The translations under genes and the position numbers were made by a program. Below, in pieces: positions 1 to 8,406 of a DNA stretch of 23,219 bases (positions are counted from its first letter, which is position 1; each line of letters opens with the position of its first letter). The notes beneath the pieces were generated by a model. It had not been told where the DNA came from. It ran no database searches and saw nothing but the letters and a program-made list of their open reading frames with translations. Origin of the DNA: an uncultured Collinsella sp. (lineage in GTDB: Bacteria; Actinomycetota; Coriobacteriia; Coriobacteriales; Coriobacteriaceae); NCBI GenBank assembly GCA_900757385.1, contig CAAENO010000095.1, forward strand, positions 1 to 23,219. The letters are read 5' to 3'.

Positions 1-63
1 ATCCATTCGGCTTCCAGGGCGGCCACAAACAGAACGGGGCAAACAGAAAAGAGCGACGGACGT

Positions 64-522
64 CTACTCCCCCGCCACGCTTGCACGCAGCTTGGCGGCG
101 ATGGGCTCAGACGCCAGCAGAAACACCAACATAGCCACCGAGCACACCAAGCAGACAATCCAGGTGCTCGCAAAAGAGCCCGTGGCATCGGACAGCACAC
201 CCGAAACGATGGCGCCCACGGTGCCGCCGACCATCTCGAGCGAGGTAATGGTGCCCGTGACCTTGCCGAGGTCGGCCATGCCAAACTGCTTGGACGCGGC
301 AATAGTAGGCGTGATGGTGCCCATGCACGTTCCGACACCAAAGCTCACGGCAGCCACGATGGGACCAAGATCGGTCGCGGGGAAGCACAGGGCAACGCAA
401 GCGATAATGCACGCAACGGATCCCAGCACGTTGCCAAAGCGCAGGCCAAAGCGATCATAGATCGCGCCGAGCGAAATCTTGGCGGTAACGACCGTGGCCC
501 TGATGACAAAGCCGGAGGCCAC
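64..522 (-). pseudogene. MFS transporter remnant, N-terminal half missing
   Basis: About 150 residues match only the C-terminal part of a major facilitator superfamily permease. The loop motif GAIYDRFGLR sits near the start, as in the loop between helices 8 and 9, and about five hydrophobic helices (8 to 12) follow, ending in a normal hydrophilic tail. A full MFS protein has about 400 residues and 12 helices, so roughly the first seven are absent. The frame is open back to the TAA at 565-567, which is the stop codon of the upstream amidohydrolase, so no room is left for the missing part. The only available start is a GTG at 522 with no Shine-Dalgarno sequence. I read this as the scar of a deletion that removed the 5' part of a transporter gene downstream of the hydrolase. 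The substrate cannot be told. It is probably not functional. Confidence 0.72.
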
Positions 523-564
523 GACGAGCCAACCGGGGAAGCATTTATGCTGCTGGGGTATGGA

Positions 565-1863
565 TTACTCCTTGTGGTCAGCGATGTAGCCCAAAGCAAC
601 GGCGGCATAAGCCGCGGCGCCAAGGGGAAGCTCGGCATCGCTAAAACGTGCCTTGGGATGATGCTGAGCAAAATGCTCGTCCGTATCAGTCACGGCAGCG
701 CCCACGGTAAAGTACGCGCTCGGGATCTCGCTCGAGATCAGCGCGAAGTCCTCGCTCGCCATGGCGTGGAACAGCGGCAGGAAGGCGGCCTTGGGCAGCA
801 CCGCGCCCACGTAGCCAAGCGACGCCTGAGTCATGTCGTCATCGAGTACGAGCGGGGGAACATCCGAGAGCGTCTCGATAGTCGCCGGCGTACGATAGGT
901 CGTGCCAACACCTTTGACGACCTCCGCGATGCGGGTCTTGAGGTGCTCCATGAGCTCGACATCGAAGCCACGCAGCGTTCCCTCGAGCACACAAGTATCA
1001 GGGATGACATTTGCGGCCTGACCGCCGGCGAACTTGCCAACGGTAAGCGCGACCTCCTTGGCCGCCGGCACTTCGCGAGCGATGAGCTCCTGAAGCGCCA
1101 AGTGCACATGGACGCCGGCCGTGATGGGGTCGATGCAGATCTCGGGGCTCGAGCCATGGCCGCCCTTGCCCTGCAGCGTGATGCGGAAACCGTACACGCC
1201 CGAGAGCGCCGGACTGCCGTAGAGCACCAGGCCAAGCGGCGACTGGCTATTGACATGCATGGCAAAGGCGACCTGAGGGCGCGGGTTCTGCAGCAGACCG
1301 TCGGCGATGGCGGCACGGGCACCCTCAAAGGTTTCCTCGCCCGGCTGGAACAGCAGCTTAACCGTGGCGTTGGCATCAACAAGCTCAGTCTCGCGCGCTT
1401 TGAGCATACGAGCCGCACCAAGCAGCGCCGTCGCGTGCATATCGTGACCGCAAGCGTGCATGCAGCCGTTGGTGGATGCAAAGGGCTCGCCGGATTCCTC
1501 GGCAACGGGCAGGGCGTCCATGTCGCCACGAAGCATGATGACCGTACCGGCCTGCTCATTCGTGCAGACGCCATTGCCTTGGGCCGCGGCGGCACCGGCG
1601 CCGACAAGGCCCACAACGCAGGAACCATCAACGAGCGTGGCAAATGGGATGTCCATCTCGTCCAGACGCGCCTGGATAAAGGCGGACGTCTGCGGAAGGT
1701 TGTTACCCAGCTCGGGCATCTGGTGTAGATCGTGTCGCCACACAGCAAGCTCGTCTGCAAAAGTCTGAGCTTCTGCAACAAGACCGTCACCGATAGCGGC
1801 CTGCGCCGCTGCGGTAGCCTTGGGCGCTGGTTGCGGTTGATAATCGGACAAAGCTGGTGCCAT
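565..1863 (-). CDS. M20D-family amidohydrolase (hippurate / N-acyl-amino-acid hydrolase type)
   Basis: This is a 432-residue zinc-dependent amidohydrolase of peptidase family M20, subfamily D, which cleaves N-acyl or N-aminoacyl amide bonds. Visible motifs are GDMDALPV, the metal-binding HACGHDMH, the catalytic QPGEE, the dimerisation-domain segment GKGGHGSSPE, and the late MASEDFA and HHPKARF segments. All expected metal and catalytic positions appear intact. The protein has about 30 extra N-terminal residues and an Ala/Gly-rich insertion before GTVIMLRGDMD compared with the usual ~390. I chose the ATG at 1863 because GGAGGG lies six bases upstream; the frame extends to a TTG at 1917 without a ribosome-binding site. 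It was presumably co-transcribed with the transporter whose remnant follows. It sits in the cytoplasm. The substrate is unknown; hippurate, indole-acetyl amino acids or aminobenzoyl-glutamate are family possibilities. Confidence 0.93.
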   Translation of the reverse strand: MAPALSDYQPQPAPKATAAAQAAIGDGLVAEAQTFADELAVWRHDLHQMPELGNNLPQTSAFIQARLDEMDIPFATLVDGSCVVGLVGAGAAAAQGNGVCTNEQAGTVIMLRGDMDALPVAEESGEPFASTNGCMHACGHDMHATALLGAARMLKARETELVDANATVKLLFQPGEETFEGARAAIADGLLQNPRPQVAFAMHVNSQSPLGLVLYGSPALSGVYGFRITLQGKGGHGSSPEICIDPITAGVHVHLALQELIAREVPAAKEVALTVGKFAGGQAANVIPDTCVLEGTLRGFDVELMEHLKTRIAEVVKGVGTTYRTPATIETLSDVPPLVLDDDMTQASLGYVGAVLPKAAFLPLFHAMASEDFALISSEIPSAYFTVGAAVTDTDEHFAQHHPKARFSDAELPLGAAAYAAVALGYIADHKE

Positions 1864-1893
1864 AGATGCCCTCCAGTAACGTTTTTGCAGCAA

Positions 1894-1915
1894 GCACTTT
1901 GATAACGTAAAGTGC
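1894..1915 (-). promoter_or_regulatory. Operator-like dyad upstream of the amidohydrolase
   Basis: GCACTTT at 1894-1900 and AAAGTGC at 1909-1915 form a perfect 7-base inverted repeat with an 8-base spacer, 31 to 52 bases before the amidohydrolase start. On the minus strand TTGTAC, TTGCAC and TATCA elements overlap it, so it lies where a promoter would be. It could be a repressor or activator site. The protein is unknown and no regulator gene is adjacent. Confidence 0.4.
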
Positions 1916-1939
1916 AAGGTACAACTTTAAGGGCGACGC

Positions 1940-1967
1940 ATAAAAAATGCCGCCCCGGGAGGGCGGC
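1940..1967 (-). terminator. Rho-independent terminator after the EamA permease
   Basis: GCCGCCC at 1949-1955 pairs with GGGCGGC at 1961-1967 around a 5-base loop. On the minus strand it is followed by ATTTTTTAT (1940-1948). It lies just after the permease stop codon at 1980 and separates that gene from the amidohydrolase. Confidence 0.88.
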
Positions 1968-1979
1968 GCAACAAGTTGT

Positions 1980-2963
1980 TTACAATTGCGGGCGCGGCTT
2001 TTTGCGCAAAAAATCGAAGTGAGTCTCACTCAAGATAATCGACAGGAAGATAAGCACGAAGCCGGCAAGCAGGCGCGAGGTGAGCGCCTCCCCCATCAGC
2101 AGCACCGAAAACAACACGCCCGAAGGCGACTCCATCGAAAGGAGCAGTGAGCCCGTCGAAGCCGGGACATGCGCCAGGCCGACGTTTTGGATGAGCAGAG
2201 CCACGCATGTGCAGCCCACCGAGAGAAACGCCATCACACCGATAAAGTTCGGCGTCCACACGGACAGAGGCGCCTGGGTCTCGAATAACAGCGACGAAAC
2301 CAGGCTCAGCACGCCGTTGCCCACAAACATCCAAAACGTGATAACGTTGATGTCCATTTTGCGACCGTACTTGGCGGTCACCGCCATCTGGATGGCGAAG
2401 AAGACCGCGCCTGCCAGCGTAATGACGTCACCGATGTTGAACTCGACGCTATCGAGCGCCACCAAGCCAATGCCCGCCAAGCACAGCAGTGCCGCGCCCA
2501 GGTTATAGCGGGTGAGTTTTTCTCCGCTCAGAAAATAGCTCGCGAACGGCACGAGGATGCAATACGTGCCCGTCAAAAAAGCATTCTTGCCCGCCGTAGT
2601 ATATGCCAGACCGACCGTCTGCAACGCATAGGCCGCCCACATGAGCACGCCCATACTCAGGCCAACGATCAGATTGCGAGCGTTGAAATGTGCAGTGATG
2701 CGCTTGTGGAAGACGGCAAACATGACCAACGCTGCAGGCAGAAAGCGTACATAGAGCAGCTCGAACACCGGAATGGTGCCGAGTGCATCCTTCATAGTGG
2801 TAAAGGAGTAGCCCCAGATGACCGCCACCGAAAGTAGCAAAACTTTCCAGAACAGCGGGGAGCGTGCGCCGGCGCCCCTGGGAATACCGCCCGCGCCCAA
2901 ATCCTCACGGGCCACAGGGCTATCGGGCATGTTTTCGATTTCGTTGGCAGCGTATTGGGCCAT
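1980..2963 (-). CDS. EamA/DMT-superfamily permease, 10 TM
   Basis: This 327-residue inner-membrane protein belongs to the drug/metabolite transporter superfamily, with two EamA repeats. Residues 1 to about 38 are a hydrophilic cytoplasmic tail. The first repeat opens with VIWGYSFTTMKDAL, a typical EamA start (WGxxF), and carries the RFLPAALVM helix. The second repeat covers about residues 185-320 and includes the LLSMESPSGVLFSVLLMGE segment, which matches the conserved E-P-x-x-a/g-x-l-f pattern of the family's ninth helix. Length and topology are normal. The start ATG at 2963 is preceded by GAGGA at suitable spacing. The gene stands alone between two terminators. Such proteins export or import small metabolites, and the substrate cannot be predicted. 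Confidence 0.93.
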   Translation of the reverse strand: MAQYAANEIENMPDSPVAREDLGAGGIPRGAGARSPLFWKVLLLSVAVIWGYSFTTMKDALGTIPVFELLYVRFLPAALVMFAVFHKRITAHFNARNLIVGLSMGVLMWAAYALQTVGLAYTTAGKNAFLTGTYCILVPFASYFLSGEKLTRYNLGAALLCLAGIGLVALDSVEFNIGDVITLAGAVFFAIQMAVTAKYGRKMDINVITFWMFVGNGVLSLVSSLLFETQAPLSVWTPNFIGVMAFLSVGCTCVALLIQNVGLAHVPASTGSLLLSMESPSGVLFSVLLMGEALTSRLLAGFVLIFLSIILSETHFDFLRKKPRPQL

Positions 2964-3030
2964 GAAACATCCTCACACTCAATCTGGGCGTGGTGTCCGC
3001 ACGCGTATGGCTGCGTACCGCCTCATGGTC

Positions 3031-3069
3031 AAATAAAAACGGGGCGCACCGGACCCCCGGCACGCCCCG
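3031..3069 (-). terminator. Rho-independent terminator after the YhgE pair
   Basis: CGGGGCG at 3040-3046 pairs with CGCCCCG at 3063-3069, with an inner CCGG/CCGG stem after a two-base internal bulge. On the minus strand TTTTTATTT follows (3031-3039). It ends the transcript of the two YhgE/Pip genes, about 95 bases after the stop at 3164. Confidence 0.85.
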
Positions 3070-3163
3070 CTACTGTAGCAATAATCAAGCAGCCCATGCA
3101 ATTCACTCAACTAAAGCGTCGAGCCGGAAGGCCTCGATGTTCCGTCAACGCCACATTGCCGCA

Positions 3164-5353
3164 CTAAATTAGCTTTGTCGACTCCAGCTTTTCGATGATC
3201 CAGTTGTTGGCTTTGATGACCGGACGGCGGAAGACGACGCCCAGGGCCAGCGACGGAATCAGATAGCTCGCCAGAATACCCAGCTCAACCCAGTACTCCA
3301 TATGGTAGGCGCCAGCCATGGCGGCATGCATGGCGTTGATGCCGTGAGTAAACGGCAGGAACGGATAGATCGCCTGGAACACGGGGCCGGTCATCTCGAT
3401 GGGGAACGTGCCACCCGAACCGCCGACCTGCATGACCAACAGCACGACAGCGAGCGCCTTGCCGATATCGCCAAACGAAACCGTAAGCGTGTAGACGATA
3501 TTGGAGAACACGAGACTCGCGACCCAGCCCGCCAGCACAAACTGCAGCGGGTTGTCGCACTGAATGCCAAAGAACAGAATGTCGCCCGCGCACACGAGCG
3601 TTGCCTGCAGCAGGGCCAAACCGCCAAAGAACAGGTAACGGCCCAGATAGATCTCGTGCAGGCGTACGGGGATGAGCTCGTTGATGAGCTCGTCGTCGAC
3701 CGAGACCTTCATCATGGCCGCCAGTACGATCGAGCCGACCCAGAGCGACAGAATCGTGTAGAACGGCGCCATGGCAGAGCCGTAATTGCGAATCGGATAG
3801 ACCGGCTTGCGGTCGAGCGCGACGGGGCCGGAAAGCGACACGGCCAGGCCCTCGGGGTCGTTGCCGATCATCGTCCTGATCGTCGCCAGGTCACCCGACA
3901 TCAGGGCGCCGTCGAGCTCGTCCTTGAACGCGCTGATCTTGTCCGATGCCTCACCCAGCTGATCGGAAGCCTTGTTGACGAGCCTTGCAGCCTTGGAGAG
4001 GCCCTTCGCGAGCGAACCAGAGGCGTCGGTCAGACCGCTCACGGCGCTATCCAAATCACCCGAGATACCGTTCAGGGAATTCAGAACGCCCGAAATGGTC
4101 TTCTTGAGCTCCTTGGCCTTAACCGAAAACGTGGAATCGTAGTCGGACTTGGCACCCGAGATACCCGCCTTGGCATCGGCGATGGCCTGGTCGACCTCGG
4201 CACGCGTGCTGTTGACCTCTGCCATGCTGTCGGAAAGGGACTTTGCGGTTGCCCTCAGGTCGTTGGCGTTGTTGCGGTACTCAACGGCGATTCTGCCCAG
4301 CGACGTCGCGGCGGACTTGAGGCCGTCTTTGAGCTTGTCATCGCTCACCTGGTCGGCAAGGCTGCGGAGCTGATCGACCATCGCATCGATATCCTTGGCG
4401 CGCGCATCGAGGGCCGCAGCGGCATCGTTGAGTTGGGACACCGTAAGGTCCATATGCTGGTTTGCGGTGTCGAATGCCTTCGCAAGCTCGGCGGATACGT
4501 TGTCGAACGAGCCCGCGCTTCCGTCAATCGCCGCGTCAACGGCATCGTTGGCGGCCTTCAGCGCTTCTTTGGAATCATCGATGCCGCTCTTGGCATGCTC
4601 CATCAGCTGCTTGGTCGACTCATCGACCGTACCCGTCTGCTGGAGCATACCGCTCGCCGACGTCAACGAATCGGACGTGGAGCTCAAAATGCCCGCAAGC
4701 GACGTTGCGCTGGCCTGAACGTCCTGCAGATCCTGGACCGAATCGCCGAGCGTCGAGGACAGGTTGGCGATAAAGTTGCTGACTTGGTCGGTGCTCATGT
4801 AATCGAGCAGGCTGGACACCGTCTTAAGACCGATGCTCGTAATGGTCTTGGTAAAAGATTCGTTAACCTGGTTCTGAACGGCGCTCGAACCCTTCTCGGT
4901 CACGATCTGCGCGATGGCGTTGGCCTTCTGGTTCTCGTAAAACTCGATATCGGCGTGTTTCACGTCGGTCGAGAAAAGCGTCATCATGTCGGCGCTAAAC
5001 GTTTTGGGGATAACGACGGCAGCATAGTACGCGCCCGACTTAACGCCCTCGATAGCCTTTTCGCGATCGTTAAGCACAACCCAATCGAAGCTCTCGTTGC
5101 CGCGTAGGGTGGCGGTCACGTTTTCGCCCACGTTAACCTCGACGGGGATCAGATCGCTCTCGTAACCCTCATCGGTGTTGACCACGGCGATCTTAAGATT
5201 GCCGGTGCTGCCGTACGGATCCCAGCTGCCGGCGATGTTAAACCACGCGTACAGACACGGCACGATAATGAGGCCCATCACGACAACCAAGCCGATTACG
5301 GAGCGAGACACGTTTTGGACATCGCGCTTAAACAGATGCAGGATGTTCTTCAT
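3164..5353 (-). CDS. YhgE/Pip-domain membrane protein (729 aa)
   Basis: This is a large envelope protein of the YhgE/Pip family, related to phage infection protein and the type VII-associated EsaA. One helix near residues 18-38 is followed by the family block LYAWFNIAGSWDPYGSTG. A long extracytoplasmic region rich in Ala, Ser and Asp (about residues 70-500) looks like coiled coil. The C-terminus is a five- to six-helix ABC-2-like membrane domain containing GGTFPIEMTGPVFQAIYPFL. The start ATG directly follows the upstream stop codon (5354-5356), with AGGAGGTGA inside the end of the upstream gene, so translation is probably coupled. It is a diverged tandem paralogue of the preceding gene. The family's biochemical role is not settled; phage adsorption, secretion accessory function and envelope transport have been suggested. 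Confidence 0.93.
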   Translation of the reverse strand: MKNILHLFKRDVQNVSRSVIGLVVVMGLIIVPCLYAWFNIAGSWDPYGSTGNLKIAVVNTDEGYESDLIPVEVNVGENVTATLRGNESFDWVVLNDREKAIEGVKSGAYYAAVVIPKTFSADMMTLFSTDVKHADIEFYENQKANAIAQIVTEKGSSAVQNQVNESFTKTITSIGLKTVSSLLDYMSTDQVSNFIANLSSTLGDSVQDLQDVQASATSLAGILSSTSDSLTSASGMLQQTGTVDESTKQLMEHAKSGIDDSKEALKAANDAVDAAIDGSAGSFDNVSAELAKAFDTANQHMDLTVSQLNDAAAALDARAKDIDAMVDQLRSLADQVSDDKLKDGLKSAATSLGRIAVEYRNNANDLRATAKSLSDSMAEVNSTRAEVDQAIADAKAGISGAKSDYDSTFSVKAKELKKTISGVLNSLNGISGDLDSAVSGLTDASGSLAKGLSKAARLVNKASDQLGEASDKISAFKDELDGALMSGDLATIRTMIGNDPEGLAVSLSGPVALDRKPVYPIRNYGSAMAPFYTILSLWVGSIVLAAMMKVSVDDELINELIPVRLHEIYLGRYLFFGGLALLQATLVCAGDILFFGIQCDNPLQFVLAGWVASLVFSNIVYTLTVSFGDIGKALAVVLLVMQVGGSGGTFPIEMTGPVFQAIYPFLPFTHGINAMHAAMAGAYHMEYWVELGILASYLIPSLALGVVFRRPVIKANNWIIEKLESTKLI

Positions 5354-8170
5354 TTATGCCTCACCTCCTTTGGAGTGCTTGCCAAGCGGGGTGGTATCTC
5401 CATCATTTGTGGCTGTGCTGTCGCTGCCCTGAGATTTATGGTGCGAGCCTATATGCGGCAAGCGGCCCGTGGACTGATCGCCACCCTTGGCACCACGCTC
5501 GCTGGCGTTGAGGCCAAACATGCGGCGGGCGGCAGGAATGGCGGCCGTGTGCTCGCGCATCTCGCGACGCAGGTCCTCATCGGAAAGCGCCGAGATGCGC
5601 ATCTGGGTATTGAGGCTCGCGCGGATATATTCGATATTGATAAGCCAGCCGCAGATGGCAATAACCGAGATGATCCAAATGACAAGCAGGATGATCTTGC
5701 CGTTATTATCGATATCGAGAACCGTCGACAGGACAAAGAGCAGGACCTGGACGCCCACCACGGCGGCAAAACCGCCCTTGATGTAGTACGGGTAGCGATG
5801 TTCAAAGGCGACCGCATGATCGAGCAGTTCGCGACGGTACGAATCGGAATCGAGCACGACGCGCATGGCCGTTCGCAAGGAGTAGCGCTCGCGCGGCAGG
5901 TCGTTAGACTCGCAAATCATCATACCGGTCGTGGAAAGCTGTTTATCAAAGAGCAGGTTGAGGTTGAGCAGCAGCGGACGCAGCTGCAGGCCGATAAAGA
6001 GCGCCACGATCAAGAACACGCCCAGAATGCACAGGTTAAACAGGTAGTTGAACGAATACATGCCGCCGACCGTCTCACGCAGCAGATTGATGCCATAGGT
6101 AAAGGGCAGCAGCGGGTGCAGCCACTGGAAGAAGCCGGGCATCATCTCGATGGGGTACATGCCCGACGAACCCGGGATCTGCACGATGACAAGAATGACG
6201 CCGATTGCCTTGCCGATATGCTTAAACGTAGTGGACAACGCGTAAATGATGTTGACGTACGTAAATGAGATGGCGATGCCGCCCAGCACAAATAGGAGCG
6301 GACTGACGCACTGTACGCCAATAACCAGATCTCCCACCGTAACGATAATGGCCTGCAACGCGCCCAGGATCACCAGGAGCAACCAGCGGCCAAAGTAGCC
6401 CTGACGCGCGGTAAAGCTGCCAACGCCTTCGCGATCGACCTCGAGCTTGTAAATGGCGATGAGCACGTAGCCGCCCACCCAAAGCGCCAGATTGGTGTAG
6501 AAAGGAGCAATGCCCGAGCCGAAGCTCTTAACCGGATAGATCGACTTGGAGGTCAGCTCGACCGGAGATGCCATGAAGTCAGCAACGTCATCGACGTCGA
6601 CGCCCATCAGGTCGGCCATCTCGCCCATGGACTCGGAGGTCTGCAGCGCCGCGATGTCGTTGGCGGCGGTGGCGAGCTTGTCCTGGACCTTGGCAAGCGA
6701 GGCGTCGGTCTGGGACAGCGTGGTCTTGGCCTGACCGAGTGTAGCGTTGAGTTGCGAAAGTGTACCGCGCGCACTTGCAATAGTAGGCGTGAGGCCAGAC
6801 ACGATTCCCGTCAGATCACCCGAGACGGCGGCAAATGAATCAAGCGCGCTCGAGGCCTTCGGCAGCGCGTTTTGACCCAGGTCCGTCTGGGCCTGGCCAA
6901 GGTTGGTCGCACCGGTCTGGATTGCGTTATTGATAGCGTCGCTGGCACCCGAGACAGCCGCGGCGTCATTCGCCATGGCGCTCGACTGTGCAGACAGACC
7001 GTCCTTGATGCTCTGAAGCTTTTCATTCTGCTCGCGGAGCAAATCGATGGTCGATACAATGCGCGCGTCAATTTCCTTGGAACCTGTCGACGTGTCATTG
7101 ACGAGAATTTCCAAGTGCCCGATAACGGCCTTATTGTGGTCGATCGTCGCCTGGAGAGACTCGAGCGAGTTGTCGATGCGGGTGGTCGTAGATGTGATCG
7201 TGCCCGTCAGCTTGCCAATCGCAGCGTTCGCGGAGGCTGACGTCTTGGTGAGCGCAAGGCTGCCTTCCGAGAGCGCCTTGGAGAGCGAGGCGACAGAGTT
7301 ACCCGCCGTGGCGCGAGCCTCGCCCAGCAGGTCGTTGCCCTGGGAGATCACCTGCGTCAGCGACGGCGCCTGACCCTGCAGACCGGCAAGTGCTGCATCT
7401 GCCGAGGCAATGGAACCACTCGTCTTATCGATGGCGGCATTCATGTCGCCAATCGAATCGCGCACTTCGCCCAACGTGTCAGAAGCCTCTGATACCGAAC
7501 CGGCCAACGAATCCTGAGCCTGGGTTGCCTTGTCCTTTAAATCGACTCCGGCATCCTTGGCAATACTGGCAACGGTCTCACCCACCGTGGAGACGAACTC
7601 CGAGTTAATCTGCTGCTCGATGGTGTTTGCACCGGTGTCGGTAACCTTGGGTGCAATAGCGCTCTTTTTCTCATTGACGTAGTACGTAAGCTTGGGCTGA
7701 TGGTAGTTGCCGTCGAGCATCGAGACCAGGTTATCCGAGAAGTTCTTGGGGATTACGATGGCCGCATAGTACTCACCGCTCTCGACGCCCTCCTTGGCGT
7801 CGGCCGCCGAATCGACGAAGGTCCAGCCCAACTGATCGTTCTCCTTGAGCTGATCGACGACCTTATCACCCGCGTTGAGCTCACCCACCAGATCGTTTTG
7901 GGTGCCCTGATCGTTGTTGGCGATGGCAATCTTGATACCCTGAGTGTTTCCGTACGGATCCCAGTTTGCCACGATGTTGTACCAGGCATACAGCGAGGGA
8001 ATAACGCACACGCCGAGGGTAACCACCAAGGCGACGGGGTTCACAAGTAGTCGCTTAATGTCGCGCTTAAATATCGCAAAGGAGACCTTTGCATCGGATA
8101 GTTTGCTGCCGAGACTCACGCTTGGACCATCCATCCTGTCGTTGAATCGAATCGTACTATCGACAACCAT
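5354..8170 (-). CDS. YhgE/Pip-domain membrane protein with extra C-terminal 2-TM tail (938 aa)
   Basis: First gene of the YhgE/Pip pair. A hydrophilic N-terminus leads into a helix and the block PSLYAWYNIVANWDPYGNT, shared with the downstream paralogue. Residues about 70-560 are a coiled-coil extracytoplasmic region. A membrane domain with GMYPIEMMPGFFQWLHPLLP follows. Beyond that lie about 200 more residues that the downstream paralogue lacks. They include two further helices (FAAVVGVQVLLFVLSTVLDI and ILLVIWIISVIAICGWLINI) and a low-complexity polar tail rich in Ser, Thr, Gly and His. The ATG at 8170 is preferred: the frame reaches a TTG at 8203, but neither has a strong Shine-Dalgarno, and an internal ATG at 8134 is also possible. 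It sits behind the promoter-like region at 8251-8289 and leads the two-gene operon. Confidence 0.9.
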   Translation of the reverse strand: MVVDSTIRFNDRMDGPSVSLGSKLSDAKVSFAIFKRDIKRLLVNPVALVVTLGVCVIPSLYAWYNIVANWDPYGNTQGIKIAIANNDQGTQNDLVGELNAGDKVVDQLKENDQLGWTFVDSAADAKEGVESGEYYAAIVIPKNFSDNLVSMLDGNYHQPKLTYYVNEKKSAIAPKVTDTGANTIEQQINSEFVSTVGETVASIAKDAGVDLKDKATQAQDSLAGSVSEASDTLGEVRDSIGDMNAAIDKTSGSIASADAALAGLQGQAPSLTQVISQGNDLLGEARATAGNSVASLSKALSEGSLALTKTSASANAAIGKLTGTITSTTTRIDNSLESLQATIDHNKAVIGHLEILVNDTSTGSKEIDARIVSTIDLLREQNEKLQSIKDGLSAQSSAMANDAAAVSGASDAINNAIQTGATNLGQAQTDLGQNALPKASSALDSFAAVSGDLTGIVSGLTPTIASARGTLSQLNATLGQAKTTLSQTDASLAKVQDKLATAANDIAALQTSESMGEMADLMGVDVDDVADFMASPVELTSKSIYPVKSFGSGIAPFYTNLALWVGGYVLIAIYKLEVDREGVGSFTARQGYFGRWLLLVILGALQAIIVTVGDLVIGVQCVSPLLFVLGGIAISFTYVNIIYALSTTFKHIGKAIGVILVIVQIPGSSGMYPIEMMPGFFQWLHPLLPFTYGINLLRETVGGMYSFNYLFNLCILGVFLIVALFIGLQLRPLLLNLNLLFDKQLSTTGMMICESNDLPRERYSLRTAMRVVLDSDSYRRELLDHAVAFEHRYPYYIKGGFAAVVGVQVLLFVLSTVLDIDNNGKIILLVIWIISVIAICGWLINIEYIRASLNTQMRISALSDEDLRREMREHTAAIPAARRMFGLNASERGAKGGDQSTGRLPHIGSHHKSQGSDSTATNDGDTTPLGKHSKGGEA

Positions 8171-8250
8171 TGTACGTAGGCGCTTTATCGTCTCAGCGCA
8201 CAATGGTATCGAGTTTTGCGGGTAGCAATATACTACGAAGATGAGTTAGC

Positions 8251-8289
8251 GTACAGTTGTACAGTATCTTTAATTTCAGCAGGTCACAA
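8251..8289 (-). promoter_or_regulatory. Promoter and operator-like repeat for the YhgE operon
   Basis: On the minus strand TTGTGA (8284-8289) and GATACT (8263-8268) lie 15 bases apart, a weak sigma-70-like pair. Immediately downstream GTACA-N2-TGTAC (8251-8262) is an inverted repeat. The same stretch reads as a direct repeat, ACTGTACA-ACTGTACG. This placement over the -10 and start region is typical of a repressor of the TetR type, but no regulator gene is nearby. Confidence 0.4.
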
Positions 8290-8311
8290 AACCACAACCC
8301 CGACAAATAAT

Positions 8312-8396
8312 TGATCCCTTGGGGACGGAGGAAAACGGATCACCGAGGGGGTCGGCCTGATCCGGTGATCCGCTTTCCTCCGTCCCCAAGGGATCA
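8312..8396. repeat. Large intergenic palindrome 1, 34-base arms (GGGGACGG type)
   Basis: Bases 8312-8345 and 8363-8396 are reverse complements over 34 positions with one exception (A8335 against C8373), around a 17-base loop. Each arm contains TTGGGGACGGAGGAAA and ends in a GATCA motif. In a minus-strand transcript the single exception becomes a U-G wobble, so the RNA arms pair completely. No open reading frame or T-run accompanies it. It resembles the REP/MITE-like palindromes with GGGGAC cores that are often linked to REP-associated tyrosine transposases. No transposase is in the window. Confidence 0.85.
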
Positions 8397-8406
8397 TTCA
8401 AAAGGA

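Noticed and set aside
1..63. Terminator downstream of the MFS remnant
   Set aside because: Only a TCTTTTCTG stretch without a preceding GC-rich stem is visible before the window edge.
547..1728. Long plus-strand open frame of 393 codons opposite the amidohydrolase
   Set aside because: It is antisense to a gene with all M20D motifs, is rich in Arg, His and Gly as expected of a shadow frame in high-GC DNA, and has no recognisable domain.
3302..5107. 601-codon plus-strand open frame opposite a YhgE gene
   Set aside because: Arg-, Gly- and His-rich antisense frame without domains. The minus-strand frame has clear family motifs and a coupled start.
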